Shown: positions 8,721 through 22,499, numbered from the stretch's first letter. The stretch: 64,000 nucleotides of DNA from Gerris lacustris (GCA_951217055.1 OX578280.1:58800633-58864632); one strand, 5' to 3'. Numbers and translations are program-made. The notes: a model not told the origin generated them from the letters alone.

Positions 8721-10291
8721 CCCCGTGGTGGAGAGTTCCATGTACATTGTACATTGTACCGCCGAAATGACTATGGAGTAGAAGCGAGTCTACTGTGGAC
8801 TACCGCAGTAACTCAAACCTAATCTTGAATAGAGCCAATAAGCCGTCACCTTAAAATATGATTACCTTATCGAAAAGCAAGTTTTGCCCCTTCTTTACAA
8901 ATAAAACTAGGACTTGATATAACTAATCTTAAACGCAGATTTAATATTACTAATACATTATAATCTCGTACAAGAATAATAAACTTTTTTCAAAAGCTAA
9001 AAAAATGTGATTAAAAGTTGGATGGTTTCGTGACACTTTCCAAACCCTGCCAGATACGGCTATGTTTGTTCTTTGAGTAGCAATCTCCGACAGATGAATG
9101 TGTTTCTTTTTGACAGAATGTGGAGAATGGATAATTGCCACATTTATTGATAATGACTAATTTAAAGTGATCAAAACTGGTCAAGTAGTTTAACTCTAAA
9201 GCGTAAATTTTACTCTTCGAGATTCAAAAAGTTTAATTAATTCTATAATTTAGTCACTCAAAGTATATTTTTCTTACTCTTTTCAATTATTCTTTATGAT
9301 TATTAAGTTCCAGCAATATATAAATTCCAAAAATTGAAGAATTTGTAATGAGTGTTGGCAATAAGAGATGTCGCGCGTTTTTATACTTTGGCACCTTCAC
9401 AACTAGAACCAAAGGTAACCAGGTTTCATCTTAATGTAATTACCGTTTATAATATCAACAGGTGGTAGTAGTAAATGTTGAAACTTGGGAATCTGTGATG
9501 GTCTTGAAAGCTATTAAGTTTCAAGCTCTTAGATAAGCCGCATTAAGCCCCAAGTAAAATTGAATAAATACTTGACCTAAATCTGTATAATTGTCTGATA
9601 TATAGATAGGGATGTTGGAGAAGAGCAGATAAAATAGAGGAGTTAATTCCGTCTGGTCTTTAGATTTAGGTCTGAGAGGTTGGCTGCGAGAAATTCTAAT
9701 GGAATATCGACTAGTTGAGGCAGAAAACCCAGCTGGGGCTCTACATTCAGCTGTATCTCCACCTACCTCAATGTCCTCCAGATGGGATTCCTTGTTCCAA
9801 ACCCTAGTTTTTCCGCAGCCTTTAAATTTCACACCCAGGGTTTTACCCCTTTCGAAAACGGTGTCAATACAATTCAAACTGAAATAAAGGGTGATAACCT
9901 TGTTCTAGACAAGTTGAGCTCAGCATCAAAATATAAAGCGAGGAAAAACATTTTCCCCTAGACATTTTCAAATTCAATTCCAAGTGGCAAGAGGGGAAAA
10001 ATAGGACACCACTACTGCATTTTAAAATAAAGCAACAAGATCCTAAATGTAACAACCTATTTTCTTTTTCTCCTGACTTCAAAAATTATTTTATCTTTCG
10101 GCCCATTCAAAAATAAAATGGTAATTACCTAAAAGAAAATTCTACTCTGGAATAAAATTCAATAAATAGAATTAGAATTATTTATATTACTTTCTTACAG
10201 TCTAAGACTTACTGGCTCAGTTATGGGATATGAATTTGTGTGTAAAAGTTTATTATTATTATTATGTAATTAAAAAACCAGGTCTTTTAAC
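8721..10291. other. No gene recognised
   Basis: AT-rich sequence. Around 9690-9850 both strands are open over a less AT-rich stretch, but neither translation shows a known motif. It could be an unrecognised old repeat. Confidence 0.45.
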
Positions 10292-10500
10292 CACTCTTAT
10301 AGAAAAGGGCCCCCCTTTTGTTTTTTAGACAGAAGAGTTTATATCCCTTAGTCTAACTACCTATTGAGACAAAAGGATATTCAGTCCAATATGCTTTGGG
10401 ACAAAGGAATATCACACTTTTGCATAAAAAAAAGTGTGTATTTGGTTGTCAGAAGGTATATTAAATTAAAAAATAGTGGGGGCCCTTTTCTATAAAAGTG
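10292..10500. mobile_element. Small TIR element (MITE-like)
   Basis: The ends form an inverted repeat: CTTATAGAAAAGGGCCCCC on the left matches GGGGGCCCTTTTCTATAAAAG on the right with few mismatches. The interior contains the complement of TTCCTTTGTCCCAAAG and a GAGACAAAAGGATATTCAGTCC segment. Both recur in the elements at 30.45 and 41.2 kb, which defines a family. There is no coding capacity. A clear target duplication was not found. Confidence 0.7.
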
Positions 10501-12019
10501 CCAAAAACCAGAAATATAGTTGTATTCTTAAACAAAAATATTCTAGCCGCATATTAATGTTTAATAATTTTAGTATAAGTGTGACATTTTTATAAAGTCA
10601 TTTTTTGATGGAGGAAATATTAAAAATAATATACAAAATTTTACTTTTCTTGCATGATGTAAGACAGCCTTTTTCTTGAAATGTTTTATTTTGAATGTTT
10701 AACTTAAACTCATTACTCCTACACATAATTTTTTTAGTAGGTACAGTTGTGATCAACATTAGCAAGTATCTTAAACGTAGTGATTAGCATAATTATTATC
10801 AGATATAATCTAATTTAATTTAATTTTCTATCTCTCTCACAATTTTAACGAGCCGTTAAGCCCGTGACAATAGGCTAAATTTTATATTTTAAAAAAAAGT
10901 AAAATTAAGTAAATTAATTTAGATATCTATTTAGAGAAGTTATTTCATCTAATTTAAGACCAACAAATCAAAATAAACATTATTTTCATTCGAATAAATG
11001 CGTTTGCCTTAGCTTAGCAATAACAAATCATTTCGAGGTGAATCACACAACTCGATTATATAAATGATAACTAGCTATCTGTCACGCAACAGCCAGTGTG
11101 GTGGACATAGGCCAGTCAGGCCTGCCGAAAGTTTATCTTACAATTTAATACATAATAGTTTTAATCTCTAGCCATGTAGTGCAGTAAACTACAATCTTTC
11201 TTTAGTGTGATGAAATTTTCGCTAAGGTGTTTTATTTAAATCATTATTTTAAAAATCAACATAATTAAAGTTAAGAAGAATGAATAAAACAAAATCTACA
11301 GTCAGTTTTCAATACCCATTCTATAAAGTATAATATACCTAGACATAAAGACGAACTTAGTTCAATATCTAACACATTGGGGTAGAGAACAAATTCAAAA
11401 CAAATCCCTAATGGATACTAATCTTATAACACAAGAAAAAAGACACAAAAAATATTTAAAGCCAGCCCTAAACTAACATCCTGTAAGAGAGGTCTGTACT
11501 CGTCATAAGACCAGTAGCAGATCAGCCTTGCTAAAGGCGCCACCGGCACTTCTTTGAAAATAAATCTGTTACGAACAAACATCCATGAACCAACACCGTG
11601 ATCATCAAAACACGTGTCATTGAAAACAAATTGATCGTTTATCAGCTATTAACTACGAGATAAATGATCTAATTATAAACGGAAATACCACATTAGCGAG
11701 TAGAAGTAAATAGGATTGAAGATTTAAAAAATTGATATTTACATTAATATCAATTATGATATTATTTTTCATTTCAACTTTATCATCATTTTATTGTACC
11801 CTTAATACAATTAAATTGTTCTTTTAACATTTGTAAGATAAAGTGACAAGAAATCATTATAAAATATTGATGACTATAATAACTAATAACGATAAAGCTA
11901 AATACATGTATTATTACATAAGCATAAATATATAATGACTATATTGGTAATCTTCTCAATGATATATTATTTTATGATGAACATCGTGGTTCAATTGAGA
12001 TGGGGTAAGTAAACGTATT
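10501..12019. other. No gene recognised
   Basis: AT-rich. A less AT-rich patch near 11080-11120 and 11470-11560 shows no motif I can name. Confidence 0.5.
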
Positions 12020-12760
12020 TTTTTCCCTTAATATATGTAAAAAAAAAAAAAAAATCGGGTATAGGGTACCTCGGAACTTTTCCACACTTCGGAGGCCACT
12101 AAAGTGGCCTCTTTAAATAATGGTTATACATTAATTTTATTTATTTTATTTCAATTATTTGAATTTTGGCGGCATTTTGACAGGTATGTAAACAAACTTT
12201 GACGTCACTAATAAATAATTATATTCGCTTATAACTTTTAAACTAATTAATGGAATTTCATCGTTTTTTATTTATATTTGTTCCTTAATATATGCCGGTT
12301 CCAACCATATGCTATATGTCAAAAACGTATTTATACTTTCGGTATTATTAACCGTCAAAGTTTCAAAATTCAAAAATTGATAACTTCAAAATGGCTGCCA
12401 ATATCGAAATGAAATTTGGTTGGCTTGTTTGTCATACAGAGAGGTACATTCGACCATTTTTGAGTTTTTGCGATTTTTTAAATTGTTGCTGACTCAGCAA
12501 ACTGGGTTCAAAATGGTGGATTTCCCGGCGGCACCACTACAGGTAAGGACTGATTTTTCTGCCAAATTTCAACTCTCTGGGTTAAATACCTTGGGCGCTA
12601 CGATGATAACTATTGATAACATACACAAACACATACATACATACACACATATAGACGTCATGCTTAAATCCACTCAGGAGGTCTTAAAAACACCCATAAC
12701 GGATAATTCCGTTGAAATCTCAAAAAAAAAATTTAGGAAAAGTAAAAGAGTGTGAATAAA
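12020..12760 (+). repeat. Probable interspersed repeat with TGCCAAATTTCA tail
   Basis: The block starts after an A-run and includes a short palindrome (GAGGCCACTTTAGTGGCCTC-like, near 12090-12112). It ends with TGCCAAATTTCA followed by a CACACA/TACATACA run and TAGACGTCATG. The phrase CAAATTTCA followed by a simple repeat recurs at many places in this window. The class is unknown. Confidence 0.4.
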
Positions 12761-14069
12761 AGGTATGTAATATTACTTTAACAAATTTAAACCTCATAAA
12801 AGTAGTCCACGTATAATATATAAAATTCACCTTTACAAATAGAAAAAGAAACTCATAACACTTTTAAACTAATATTTATAGTGAGAAACTTTTACAATCC
12901 TACACACTTTGAAGATGTAAACGATCGATCAGTAATTTTATAAACGACTTTAGCGGTTCTATAAACACCGGAAGTGTCCTGTTACAAGAAAAATAATAAA
13001 AAAAGTAGAATTTCAAAAACTATCTACGATAAAACTATGTTAAGGATAGTTTAACTTGAGTCCGTTTTACGTTACTTCGATACTTGTTGTGAGGTCAACT
13101 CGTAAAATAAAATAAAAAAACTACTAAAATATTAAGTTGAAACCGATTCCTATTATATTTGTGAAGAGTCGAGGGATCAAGAATAGTAAAAAAGGTGAAA
13201 TTCGGATAGTTACGGTGAAAATAACATGGAATCAAACCTTATATAGAGAATAGACGAACCTGCCCGCCCACTTGATACACCTTGAGGAACTTCCTTCATA
13301 TTTTATAAACAACTTTTAGGACACTAATAACCAAATATTAAAACTAAACAAAGCTGCTATTAGGTCTAAGATATAATTGATAAAGTTGAATGTCTAGGTT
13401 TGCGATAGCAATATCAAATTAAAATATTTGTTTCCTATTGCCTATTGCCTAAGGGGGCATCGCATAGATGAAATTTGCACTACATAGATAACTAGGAAAT
13501 TAAGAATTAAAATAATACAAATTATAAAGAATATTTCTTATACATACTGCAAACTTTAACTAATAAATAAAACATTTATTGTAGACTTTCCTTCCAATAA
13601 CCAGGTGAAATGTACAACACATACAAAGATCAAAAGATAAACAGATATTGCAAAGATTAAGTTAAAAAAATTGTGTGGGATATAGTCCTCGAATTCATAC
13701 AAAATAAAGAAGACAATTTCTCAAGCATTAAGATACTACTACTATGTTGGAAAGATTGGAGTAAGAAATTACATCTCAACACCACCAATGATTCAACAGA
13801 AAGATTCACACGCATGTTTGACCATTCACGGAGACGGAGAAGACACTTATAATTAAATAAAAGAAGAAAGAAGACGCGAAAACAAATTGTTAAAGCATTA
13901 AAATAGGACTATAGCACATGGGCGTGGGCGTATCCAGGGGACAGCTCCCCCCCCCCCCCCCCTGTCATTTTAAGATCGAAAAAATGTTAAAGAAACATTC
14001 ATATAATTAATAGTAAATTACGCATCTAGTGCGGAAAGTAGCATTTTGCATGCGAGTCTGGAGTGTGGA
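12761..14069. other. No gene recognised; poly-C tract
   Basis: AT-rich sequence. GGGCGTGGGCGTATCCAGGGG followed by a C14-15 run near 13921-13960 resembles the end of a hAT-like repeat but has no partner. Confidence 0.45.
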
Positions 14070-14672
14070 GTTTGCACCCGAGCGACAGCGAGGGTAGCAA
14101 AACCACACGAGTAAAGCAAAATGCCGTTTTCGCACGAGTTGCGTACCGTACTTTATCTGCGATTGTTGGATTTTAATAATAAATACAGAAAAAAAATTAA
14201 TAAACATGCTGCATGTAAGTTCGTATTTATCTTTTGATTAAGATGACATTAATTCATTAGTTGTATTTTGTGCCGAATTAATTATTTCAGTAGGTTAAAG
14301 TTTTCAAATATTATTTTATTATTATTTCGGGAGGCGTATAATTCTCCTAATTTTCGTTATAATCACTTAAATCACTCATTGTTTTGCACTAAAAACTCGA
14401 TATAAACAGTTACTTTAATTAAACAAACAGCAAATTAGTTTTGTTAAATGTAAACAAACTCGCTAATCGTGGGTTAAGTTGGATAATTCCTCTTTTTTTC
14501 CGCTCTAGGGCGGAAAAAAGAGGAATTATCCAACTTAATCCACGATTACAATTCTTCACCTTATCGCACGATTACAAACGCGCATGCTCAATGAATACAG
14601 CTACGAAAAGAATCACTATCTACGCATCTAAACAGAGATATAATGTTTATATTTCGTATCAATCGTAGATAA
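14070..14672. repeat. 0.6-kb repeat with long internal hairpin, copy 1
   Basis: Shared blocks with 41789-42309, in order: TTTGCACCCGAGCGACAGCG, ACGAGTTGCGTACCGTACTTT, GTTTTGTTAAATGTAAACAA, and a final TCGTATCAATCGTAGATAA. An inner terminal repeat TTATCT(A/G)CGATTG / CAATCGTAGATAA can be seen in both copies. A hairpin at 14464-14548 (about 39-bp arms, one mismatch, one bulge, 6-nt loop) sits in the middle. Non-coding and MITE-like. Confidence 0.8.
14464..14548. other. Long hairpin inside the 0.6-kb repeat
   Basis: Arms 14464-14503 and 14510-14548 are complementary over about 39 pairs, with one mismatch and one bulged T. The loop is TCTAGG. The paralogous hairpin at 42150-42205 keeps the pairing while changing several pairs. 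Confidence 0.9.
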
Positions 14673-15568
14673 CAAATTAAATTAAACAACAAAATTATGT
14701 TACTCTTCATTTTTTCGCAGTTGTTGTAGTAGTATTAAGCCCTAGTACTAGTAGTAGACGTATAGGACGGACCAATTGTTCGAACCTGACAATTAGGTCT
14801 TATTTAGTATTGACAGGGCCGGATTTAGAGTAAGTGGGATGATTTTGTATAGATTCTGAGGGGACAAGTGGTCACAATAATAAATAGGGTAAGTACTAGC
14901 CAACAATAACCACATATCCAATAATATATAAAAAAAAAAAATTAAATCAAAGTAAAATTTAGTCAATAAATATTAAAAATTAATTAATATAGATGTAACA
15001 GTTAACGAATATAATATTCACTTCAAATAACAATTCGAATGTCTAGATAATATAAAATGATTATTTTTATATTACAGTGTCTCTACTTATGTGTATCACT
15101 AATAAATCCTTACTATTTTTCAAAATTATATTAATTTAATATTTTATAGTTTGCTTTCTTTATTAAAGGACTCATGGCAAAATATTTTAATCTATGTATA
15201 TGATCGCAGAGCGATAAAAACAGCCTAGGAAATGGAACATATTTTGTCTTTGATCAGTAGCTTGAAATTTAATTATTTTAATGGCAGTTATAGTTATTTT
15301 CATTTATAACATCATAATAGTATCATTACTATAGGGATTTAAACAGATTCATGAATAAGTAACACCAAAGCATAACATAACATTTTCGCGACCCTACCGT
15401 GAATATAGTGTATTAAATAATTGCATACCCTAATGATTGCAGGGACATGCATGGCCCAATGAGGCTGAATTCTACTAATCTGTAGTGGATTAGGCAGTAG
15501 GGACTGCAGGCTAATTTATTAAATAAATAAATGTACTGAGCACAATGATCATCTTAGTGCTGTTAATG
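14673..15568. other. AT-rich sequence with one hAT-like terminus
   Basis: CAGGGCCGGATTTAG at about 14815 resembles the start of hAT-type terminal repeats also seen at 34487 and 42397, but no right end is visible. The rest shows nothing recognisable. Confidence 0.4.
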
Positions 15569-16091
15569 GGTCATGGACACCCTACCGGGGCCCGCTCTAT
15601 AGACTCTATAGACCGATATCTTTTTAGGCATATTTTAACCTTAAACCTAAAGGACCAAAAAGAAGGCCAGAGGGGGGGGGGGGGTCAAATCTAGAGTTTA
15701 GGGTGGTAGTGGCAGTGTTACGACGTTGTGTTTGGCAAGTGTCTCCCTCACAATGAGCAACGTGTGACTGTGTAAATTGTCGTGATAATATCAGCTATCG
15801 TCCCTAGGATCTGGTGTACCCCAACTCTCAAACATTTGAGCACATCTGCGTAAAATTTAATGTTCACTGTTTGCCCATGAGGCACAAACTTCTTGTGGAC
15901 CACAACTTTTGTGAGGGAGACACTTGCCAAACACAACGTCGTAACACTGCCACTGCCACCCTAAACTCTAGATTTGACCCCCCTCCCCCTTGGCCATCTT
16001 TTTGGTCCTTTAGGTTTAAGGTTAAAATATGCCTAAAAAGATATCGGTCTATAGAGTCTATAGAGCAGGCCTCGGAAGGGTGTCCATGACC
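15569..16091 (-). pseudogene. Mariner-family transposase fossil, rearranged into a palindrome
   Basis: On the minus strand about 15936-15780 encodes VHKKFVPHGQTVN and FYADVLK, typical of mariner transposases before the second catalytic Asp. Further on (about 15760-15640, minus) LAKHNVVTLP with degraded continuation matches the region around the last Asp (VTLPHPPYSPDLAP in the family). That C-terminal segment is present twice, as inverted arms of about 180 bp (15569-15755 and 15910-16091). Both arms share GACACTTGCCAAACACAACG, the CTCTATAGA block and GGTCATGGACACCCT ends. The native order is spacer plus left arm. The right arm is an extra inverted copy. Stops and missing parts rule out function. 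Confidence 0.75.
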
Positions 16092-17789
16092 AAGATATTT
16101 CGCTATTTAAAGATTTTGATGGCGTTTAAGAGATAAATCCTAGAAGATTCTTATTTTATTTTAATTGAGAAATTTTACTGTTCCTAAAGCCTGTATATGT
16201 GAATCAAAAAATAGCAAAGCATAACAATACGAAGTTAGGTACATAATAAATATTAGAGAAACCTTTTCTATTGACCACACTCGAAATTCAGACAATCTAG
16301 CATTAGAAAGTGAATCGTGAGTGGATTAATATCGGAAATCAGAGGGAGAAGAGCCCTCCATCTACCAAGGTTATCCGAGTCAAATTCTTATTTATCCATT
16401 TCCTCTTGTCTTGAATCCCTCCGCATACAAAAAAACCATTCGAATGTTTAACCTCAGATAGATAAAATAGCCCCATATGAATAATTCTGGAACCGAAGGG
16501 CAAATATGAACATTTGTTTAGGTTATGAGTTGAAGAGGTTAGCTTGCGGTTCTCCAAGAGTATTGTTACCTGTGACTTTCACCTTATAGAAACAAATAAA
16601 ATATAAAATAATCGTGCAGGATTCATCCCTACAATATATATAAATACAATATTATATAGAATAATCTAATGCATATCTTATATGTGCGTGTAGCGTTATG
16701 ATTCTCTATTTAGCAAAGAGATTAACCGCCCACCTTGAAAAGATGATGGTCTATCGTAAACGGAAAAAAAAAACAATTTTAGATAAGACTATTTGCTTCA
16801 GGGATAAAGTTAATATTTAAAATAGATATTCAACTATTTATCTCCTAGAAACAATGAAGTTCAGTCGATGGTTTCATTTATATAAAGAACAGTATTGCAA
16901 TAACAACTTGCACATATTTTCTCATACATATTTGTCAAGGTTCATGACATGTATATTTATTACCATAAATATAGATCTCACGGTTTTATCTAAGGGTGCT
17001 ATTTTAACCAAAAATAGCATTTATCCTGATCTAATTTACTGATAAATTATTCTAAATAAATGGCACAATAATAATATATATTTATAAAATTTAAGTTTTG
17101 TCTATACATAGATCACAATTGCAACATTTTTGTGTATTTTTTCATTTCATAGATTCCGAAAACCAAATCCAGCCTTAACTTTTTACATGTATATATAGAT
17201 GTGTGTGTCATTCGTCACTAACCCGACTTTATAAAATCTGGCTAAACATAATCGATTAATTTATTGAAATTGATTAATTTTCATGTATGCTTGTATGCGT
17301 ATGTCATTTGCCACTAATCCGACTATATAGGCGCAAATCTGGTTAAACGAAATCGATTAAGTTTTACATAGAACCCAAAAATAAAAGTGTGCGCAAACAT
17401 GTTGCGCATGTTATAGGCTTGGTTTAATTAAAAAATGCTAATTAGAACTAGATCTATTGACAATTTCATAAAAAATTGAACATTTTCATAACAATGTCGG
17501 TTAAAGATTTATTGCATTAAAACAAAATAGACTGCCAAATAGTGTGGCACATAGCTTCCTCGCATCCTATAATGTACTTTATTGTTATATTAACATTAAA
17601 ATTATAGTTATATTACAATATTCTTATATTGTTTATAGTGTAAAAACTATAAATATTTTTAGCAATCTTTAACACTTCATAGCGGTGTCGCTGTTGGTTT
17701 TACTAAAAAATTGTATTTGAAAAAAATGTTTGTCTCATTGAATAGATGAAGTTAGATTTCCCGACCTAAAATTCCAATTTTAAATTTGA
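16092..17789. other. No gene recognised
   Basis: AT-rich. A short internal repeat GTGTCATTCGTCACTAACCCGAC / ATGTCATTTGCCACTAATCCGAC occurs about 100 bp apart near 17205 and 17305. No coding motif. Confidence 0.45.
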
Positions 17790-17958
17790 AGTTCACGTTT
17801 ACGCGAGCGTTGCTCGTGAACGCTTGGACGGATAACGTTGTCCAACGAACTCGTCCTGAGCATTGGTAAAATGAACATGTCTACCAAATTTCATCAAAAT
17901 CGGTCGACATTTACTCAAGTTATCGTCGCACGTTTCATAATTCGCGGACACACAGACC

Positions 17959-18018
<60 letters not shown>

Positions 18019-18150
18019 CGAGACCAAAAATGTTCCCTGATGTCTGAAACGGATTTCTGTCTTGAAATTTTTAAAATAGGAGGCATAAAACTTTTTCGTT
18101 CTCAAAAGTGAACACAATGCTTCCGTTACCTTCGGTAAGCTCGGAAGCAA
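17790..18150 (-). repeat. GCTTCCG-hairpin repeat family, copy 1, with (CAGA)n
   Basis: Read on the minus strand it begins with a hairpin GCTTCCG...CGGAAGC (18120-18150), continues to CCGTTTCAGACATCAGGGAAC and GTGTCTGTC, then a pure tetranucleotide run, and ends past the ATTTTGATGAAATTTGG segment. Diverged copies lie at 43806-44160, 53702-54010 and 55013-55340. Reading frames across the tetranucleotide run are artefacts. Confidence 0.75.
17958..18018 (+). repeat. (CAGA)n microsatellite
   Basis: About 15 uninterrupted units. It sits where other family copies have only GTGTCTGTC(C/T)GTC, so it appears to have expanded from the element's own sequence. Confidence 0.95.
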
Positions 18151-18412
18151 AATTACTTTTAAAACTACTATTTTCTATTACTTGCTTTGTTTAACATTTG
18201 TACAGTTATTATAGTTTTATTTATATTAATTTTTCCTTCTCTTTTTTACTGTCCCCTTTATATTTTTTCTACAGGTGTCTTCAGGGGTAATAAAATTATT
18301 TAAAAAAGGTGATATATGGTCCCTTGTTTGAGATATTCTCAAACCTTTAATGAGTTGCCTGTCGTTCATCTCATAATTAAAAGTTAATAGGTACTACTTA
18401 TTAACTGTAAGT

Positions 18413-18427
18413 AAAATGCCAAAAATG
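18413..18427 (+). repeat. Target-site duplication, left copy
   Basis: AAAATGCCAAAAATG is repeated exactly at 20613-20627, directly after the poly(A) tail. Its first bases merge with the tail, so the duplication is 11-15 bp. This is the usual size for target-primed reverse transcription. Confidence 0.9.
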
Positions 18428-20119
18428 ATAAATGATCTTAGTCAAGCATTACAAGCAATACAAAACTGGACTAGAATTAATGGACTAGAACTATCCCATG
18501 AAAAATCAGAATGTTGCATTTTCACAAGAAGAAATAATCCCTACCTAGAAAATTATATCAGTTTTGGAAATATACAAATAAAACGAAAAACAGTAATCAG
18601 ATTTCTTGGTCTCTTCCTCGATCAAAAACTAACATGGAAAGAACACATCAAGAATATTACCTTAAAATGTGAAAAATACCTAAACATAATGAAAATGACC
18701 TGCAACAAATCATGGGGAAGTGATCCAAAAACCATGATTACATTTTATAGGGCAACAATAAGATCATGCTTAGACTTTGCATCACCTTTCTACGGTAACG
18801 CAAAACAATACTTACTTACAAAACTCGACCGCATTCAATACAGGGCCTTACGATTATCTATGGGATATTTAAAATCAACACCAATAATCATTATATTAAC
18901 TGAATGCTGCGAACAGCCACTTAACCTTCGACGACAACATCTAACTGACAAACTACTATTAAAATTATTCACTCAATACTCTACCATATACAAATCTATA
19001 TCAGAACTATCAAACAAAATAAACAGAGTACACAGATACTGGCGACATAAACCTACACCCTTACTAAATAATAGCTACAATAATCTATTACCTTACTTAA
19101 ATCAAAGTATATATCAACACAAATTATTACCAATTCATCAAATTAATTATGAAACCCTTTATCAAAAATCAAATATATATATACCCAAACTTACTTATCC
19201 TTACAATAACATTACATTCGAAGATCAACTAAATAAATTACATCCACACAAAACTTACACTATATTTACAGACGGATCAAAACAACAAAATTTAACAGGA
19301 TATTCTTATTATGACCCCCAATTAAAACGAGGCATCGGCTACTCATGCCCTCAACATACTAGTATATATACATTAGAAAGCTTAGCAATTTTACAAGCAC
19401 TAGAATACATTAACACATTACAAAATAACTATAACAAATACACGATAGCATGTGACAACCAGGGCGTCCTTAAAAAACTTGACAACATTTCATACACTAC
19501 ACACTTGGATCACATCTTCATGAATATTTTAAACAATATAGCAGAAATAATAAGAAACAATAAAGAAATAGACTTTATATGGGTCAAATCACATCAAGGA
19601 ATAGAAGGAAACGAGGAAGCAGACAAACTTGCCAAAACCCCTACACAACAATCTGAAAAAAAAATACCATCAAGAGACCTCATAACACTATCCAAAAAGA
19701 ATATGTTTGAAAAATTTAATACAAAACTACAAGAAGAACCAGAAAAAGCAAAAAATTTCAAAGTAATAGTCAAAAAAATGCCACTTAAACCATGGTTTTG
19801 GAAAACAAAACTACCACGTACAGATATAATCAAAATTAATAGATTAAGAAGTAACCATGCACGATGCATTCAGTACAACTATATAATAGGACTAAGTGAT
19901 TCACCAATATGTTATACTTGTCCTGAAAAAGAAGAAAATGTAGATCACATCCTATTGGAATGTCCGAAATATAAATCAGAAAGAAATAAATTATACCAAG
20001 ATCTTAAAATACAAGAAATTCAAGACAAAAATGAAAAAATCAAGACCATCCTATTCTCAAATTTAAAAAATATTAAACTCACACTAAAATTCGTAAAAGA
20101 AATAAATTACTCCCCTTAG
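18416..20119 (+). CDS. Non-LTR retrotransposon ORF2 C-terminal part: RT thumb, RNase H, zinc finger
   Basis: 567 codons without a stop. The first four (MPKM) come from the duplicated target site, so the ATG is accidental. The element is truncated just after where the RT YADD motif would be. Residues 5-170 are RT palm/thumb (GLELSHEKSE, FLGLFLDQKLTW). RNase H I spans about 280-408 with its four acidic residues present: Asp286 (FTDGS), Glu321, Asp347 and Asp403 (GNEEADKLA). A CCHC finger lies at 499-516 (Cys499, Cys502, His511, Cys516). This order is that of Jockey/R1/I-like elements; the clade is not resolved. The frame is intact but lacks the catalytic RT centre. Confidence 0.9.
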   Translation: MPKMINDLSQALQAIQNWTRINGLELSHEKSECCIFTRRNNPYLENYISFGNIQIKRKTVIRFLGLFLDQKLTWKEHIKNITLKCEKYLNIMKMTCNKSWGSDPKTMITFYRATIRSCLDFASPFYGNAKQYLLTKLDRIQYRALRLSMGYLKSTPIIIILTECCEQPLNLRRQHLTDKLLLKLFTQYSTIYKSISELSNKINRVHRYWRHKPTPLLNNSYNNLLPYLNQSIYQHKLLPIHQINYETLYQKSNIYIPKLTYPYNNITFEDQLNKLHPHKTYTIFTDGSKQQNLTGYSYYDPQLKRGIGYSCPQHTSIYTLESLAILQALEYINTLQNNYNKYTIACDNQGVLKKLDNISYTTHLDHIFMNILNNIAEIIRNNKEIDFIWVKSHQGIEGNEEADKLAKTPTQQSEKKIPSRDLITLSKKNMFEKFNTKLQEEPEKAKNFKVIVKKMPLKPWFWKTKLPRTDIIKINRLRSNHARCIQYNYIIGLSDSPICYTCPEKEENVDHILLECPKYKSERNKLYQDLKIQEIQDKNEKIKTILFSNLKNIKLTLKFVKEINYSP

Positions 20120-20612
20120 CCTAAAATTGAAAAAATCTGGAGTCCACTCACCAACAGAAACCCACAAACGAAATAAAATTAAAAAAATAAATAAAAATTA
20201 CTTAGGGAAAACATAGGAAGAATTTTGGAAGGACTCGGGTCCACCCAACCTAATTGAGGTTTTCTGTGGTTTCCCTCAATTTACTAGGCAAATGCCAGGT
20301 TGGCCCACTCCTAAGTCAGTCCACAGACTGCCTATGATACCCGTTTAAATACCTGCAAACAACCCTAACAAAAATCCAATCAAAAACTTCCGTTTAGAAA
20401 AATAAAAAAATAAAAAAATTATATAAATATATACTCCAAAATTGTCCATATTACCCTTCCCCAAATTTGATTAAAAAGCTCCAATCCCTTACAAAATATC
20501 AAAATTAAAAAAAGGCACAAAATAACCTCTCTCAAAATAACATTATGGCTCCGGTAAACACAAATATTTTTTTTGTTACTCATGCCAATAAAGAATTTGA
20601 TAAAAAAAAAAA
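18428..20612 (+). mobile_element. 5'-truncated non-LTR retrotransposon
   Basis: The insertion starts in mid-ORF2. Its 3' UTR (20120-20600) includes TTGAGGTTTTCTGTGGTTTC and CTAGGCAAATGCC. It ends AATAAA (20587-20592) plus a short spacer and an A tail of about 15 (20602-20616). Exact target duplications flank it. It landed in the centre of the TIR element. The uninterrupted frame argues for a recent event. Confidence 0.93.
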
Positions 20613-20627
20613 AAAATGCCAAAAATG
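20613..20627 (+). repeat. Target-site duplication, right copy
   Basis: Exact repeat of 18413-18427, immediately after the retrotransposon tail. The interrupted element's centre resumes after it with a CTGCAGTTGC / CAACTG short palindrome. Confidence 0.9.
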
Positions 20628-20855
20628 CAGCAACTGACTCCTGCAGTTGCTAGAGCTCGATGACTCAGCTTCAGACTGAGTTACACAATTTTACTTACAG
20701 AATAAGTAGTACCAATTAACTTTTAATTACGAGAGGAACAGCAGGCAACTCAATAAGGTTTGAGAATATCCCCAACAAGAAATGAAATATCACCTTTTTT
20801 AAATAATTTTAACATCGTTTTATTACCCCTGAACACACCTGAAGAAATTATATAA

Positions 20856-22499
<1,644 letters not shown>

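Larger units (their letters stand above)
18262..20855. mobile_element. Long-TIR element interrupted by a retrotransposon
   Basis: About 150 bp at 18262-18416 matches the reverse complement of 20688-20855 with roughly 85% identity by eye. Shared blocks include TTCAGGGGTAATAAAA, TTATTTAAAAAAGGTGATAT, GATATTCTCAAACCTT and TAATTAAAAGTTAAT. Removing the inserted retrotransposon and one target copy leaves an element of about 400 bp with a short centre. This is a MITE or foldback type. No target duplication of the outer element was found. Confidence 0.85.

Noticed and set aside
9521..9887. Overlapping open frames on both strands as a host gene
   Set aside because: No motif, no codon bias visible by eye, and both strands open equally.
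17799..18150. Frames rich in CLSV or DRQT repeats on both strands
   Set aside because: Translations of a (CAGA)n run; open in all frames because the repeat lacks stops.
18262..20855. A novel DNA transposon encoding an RT/RNase H between long inverted repeats
   Set aside because: The 15-bp direct duplication and poly(A) tail show that a 5'-truncated non-LTR element simply inserted into a TIR element.
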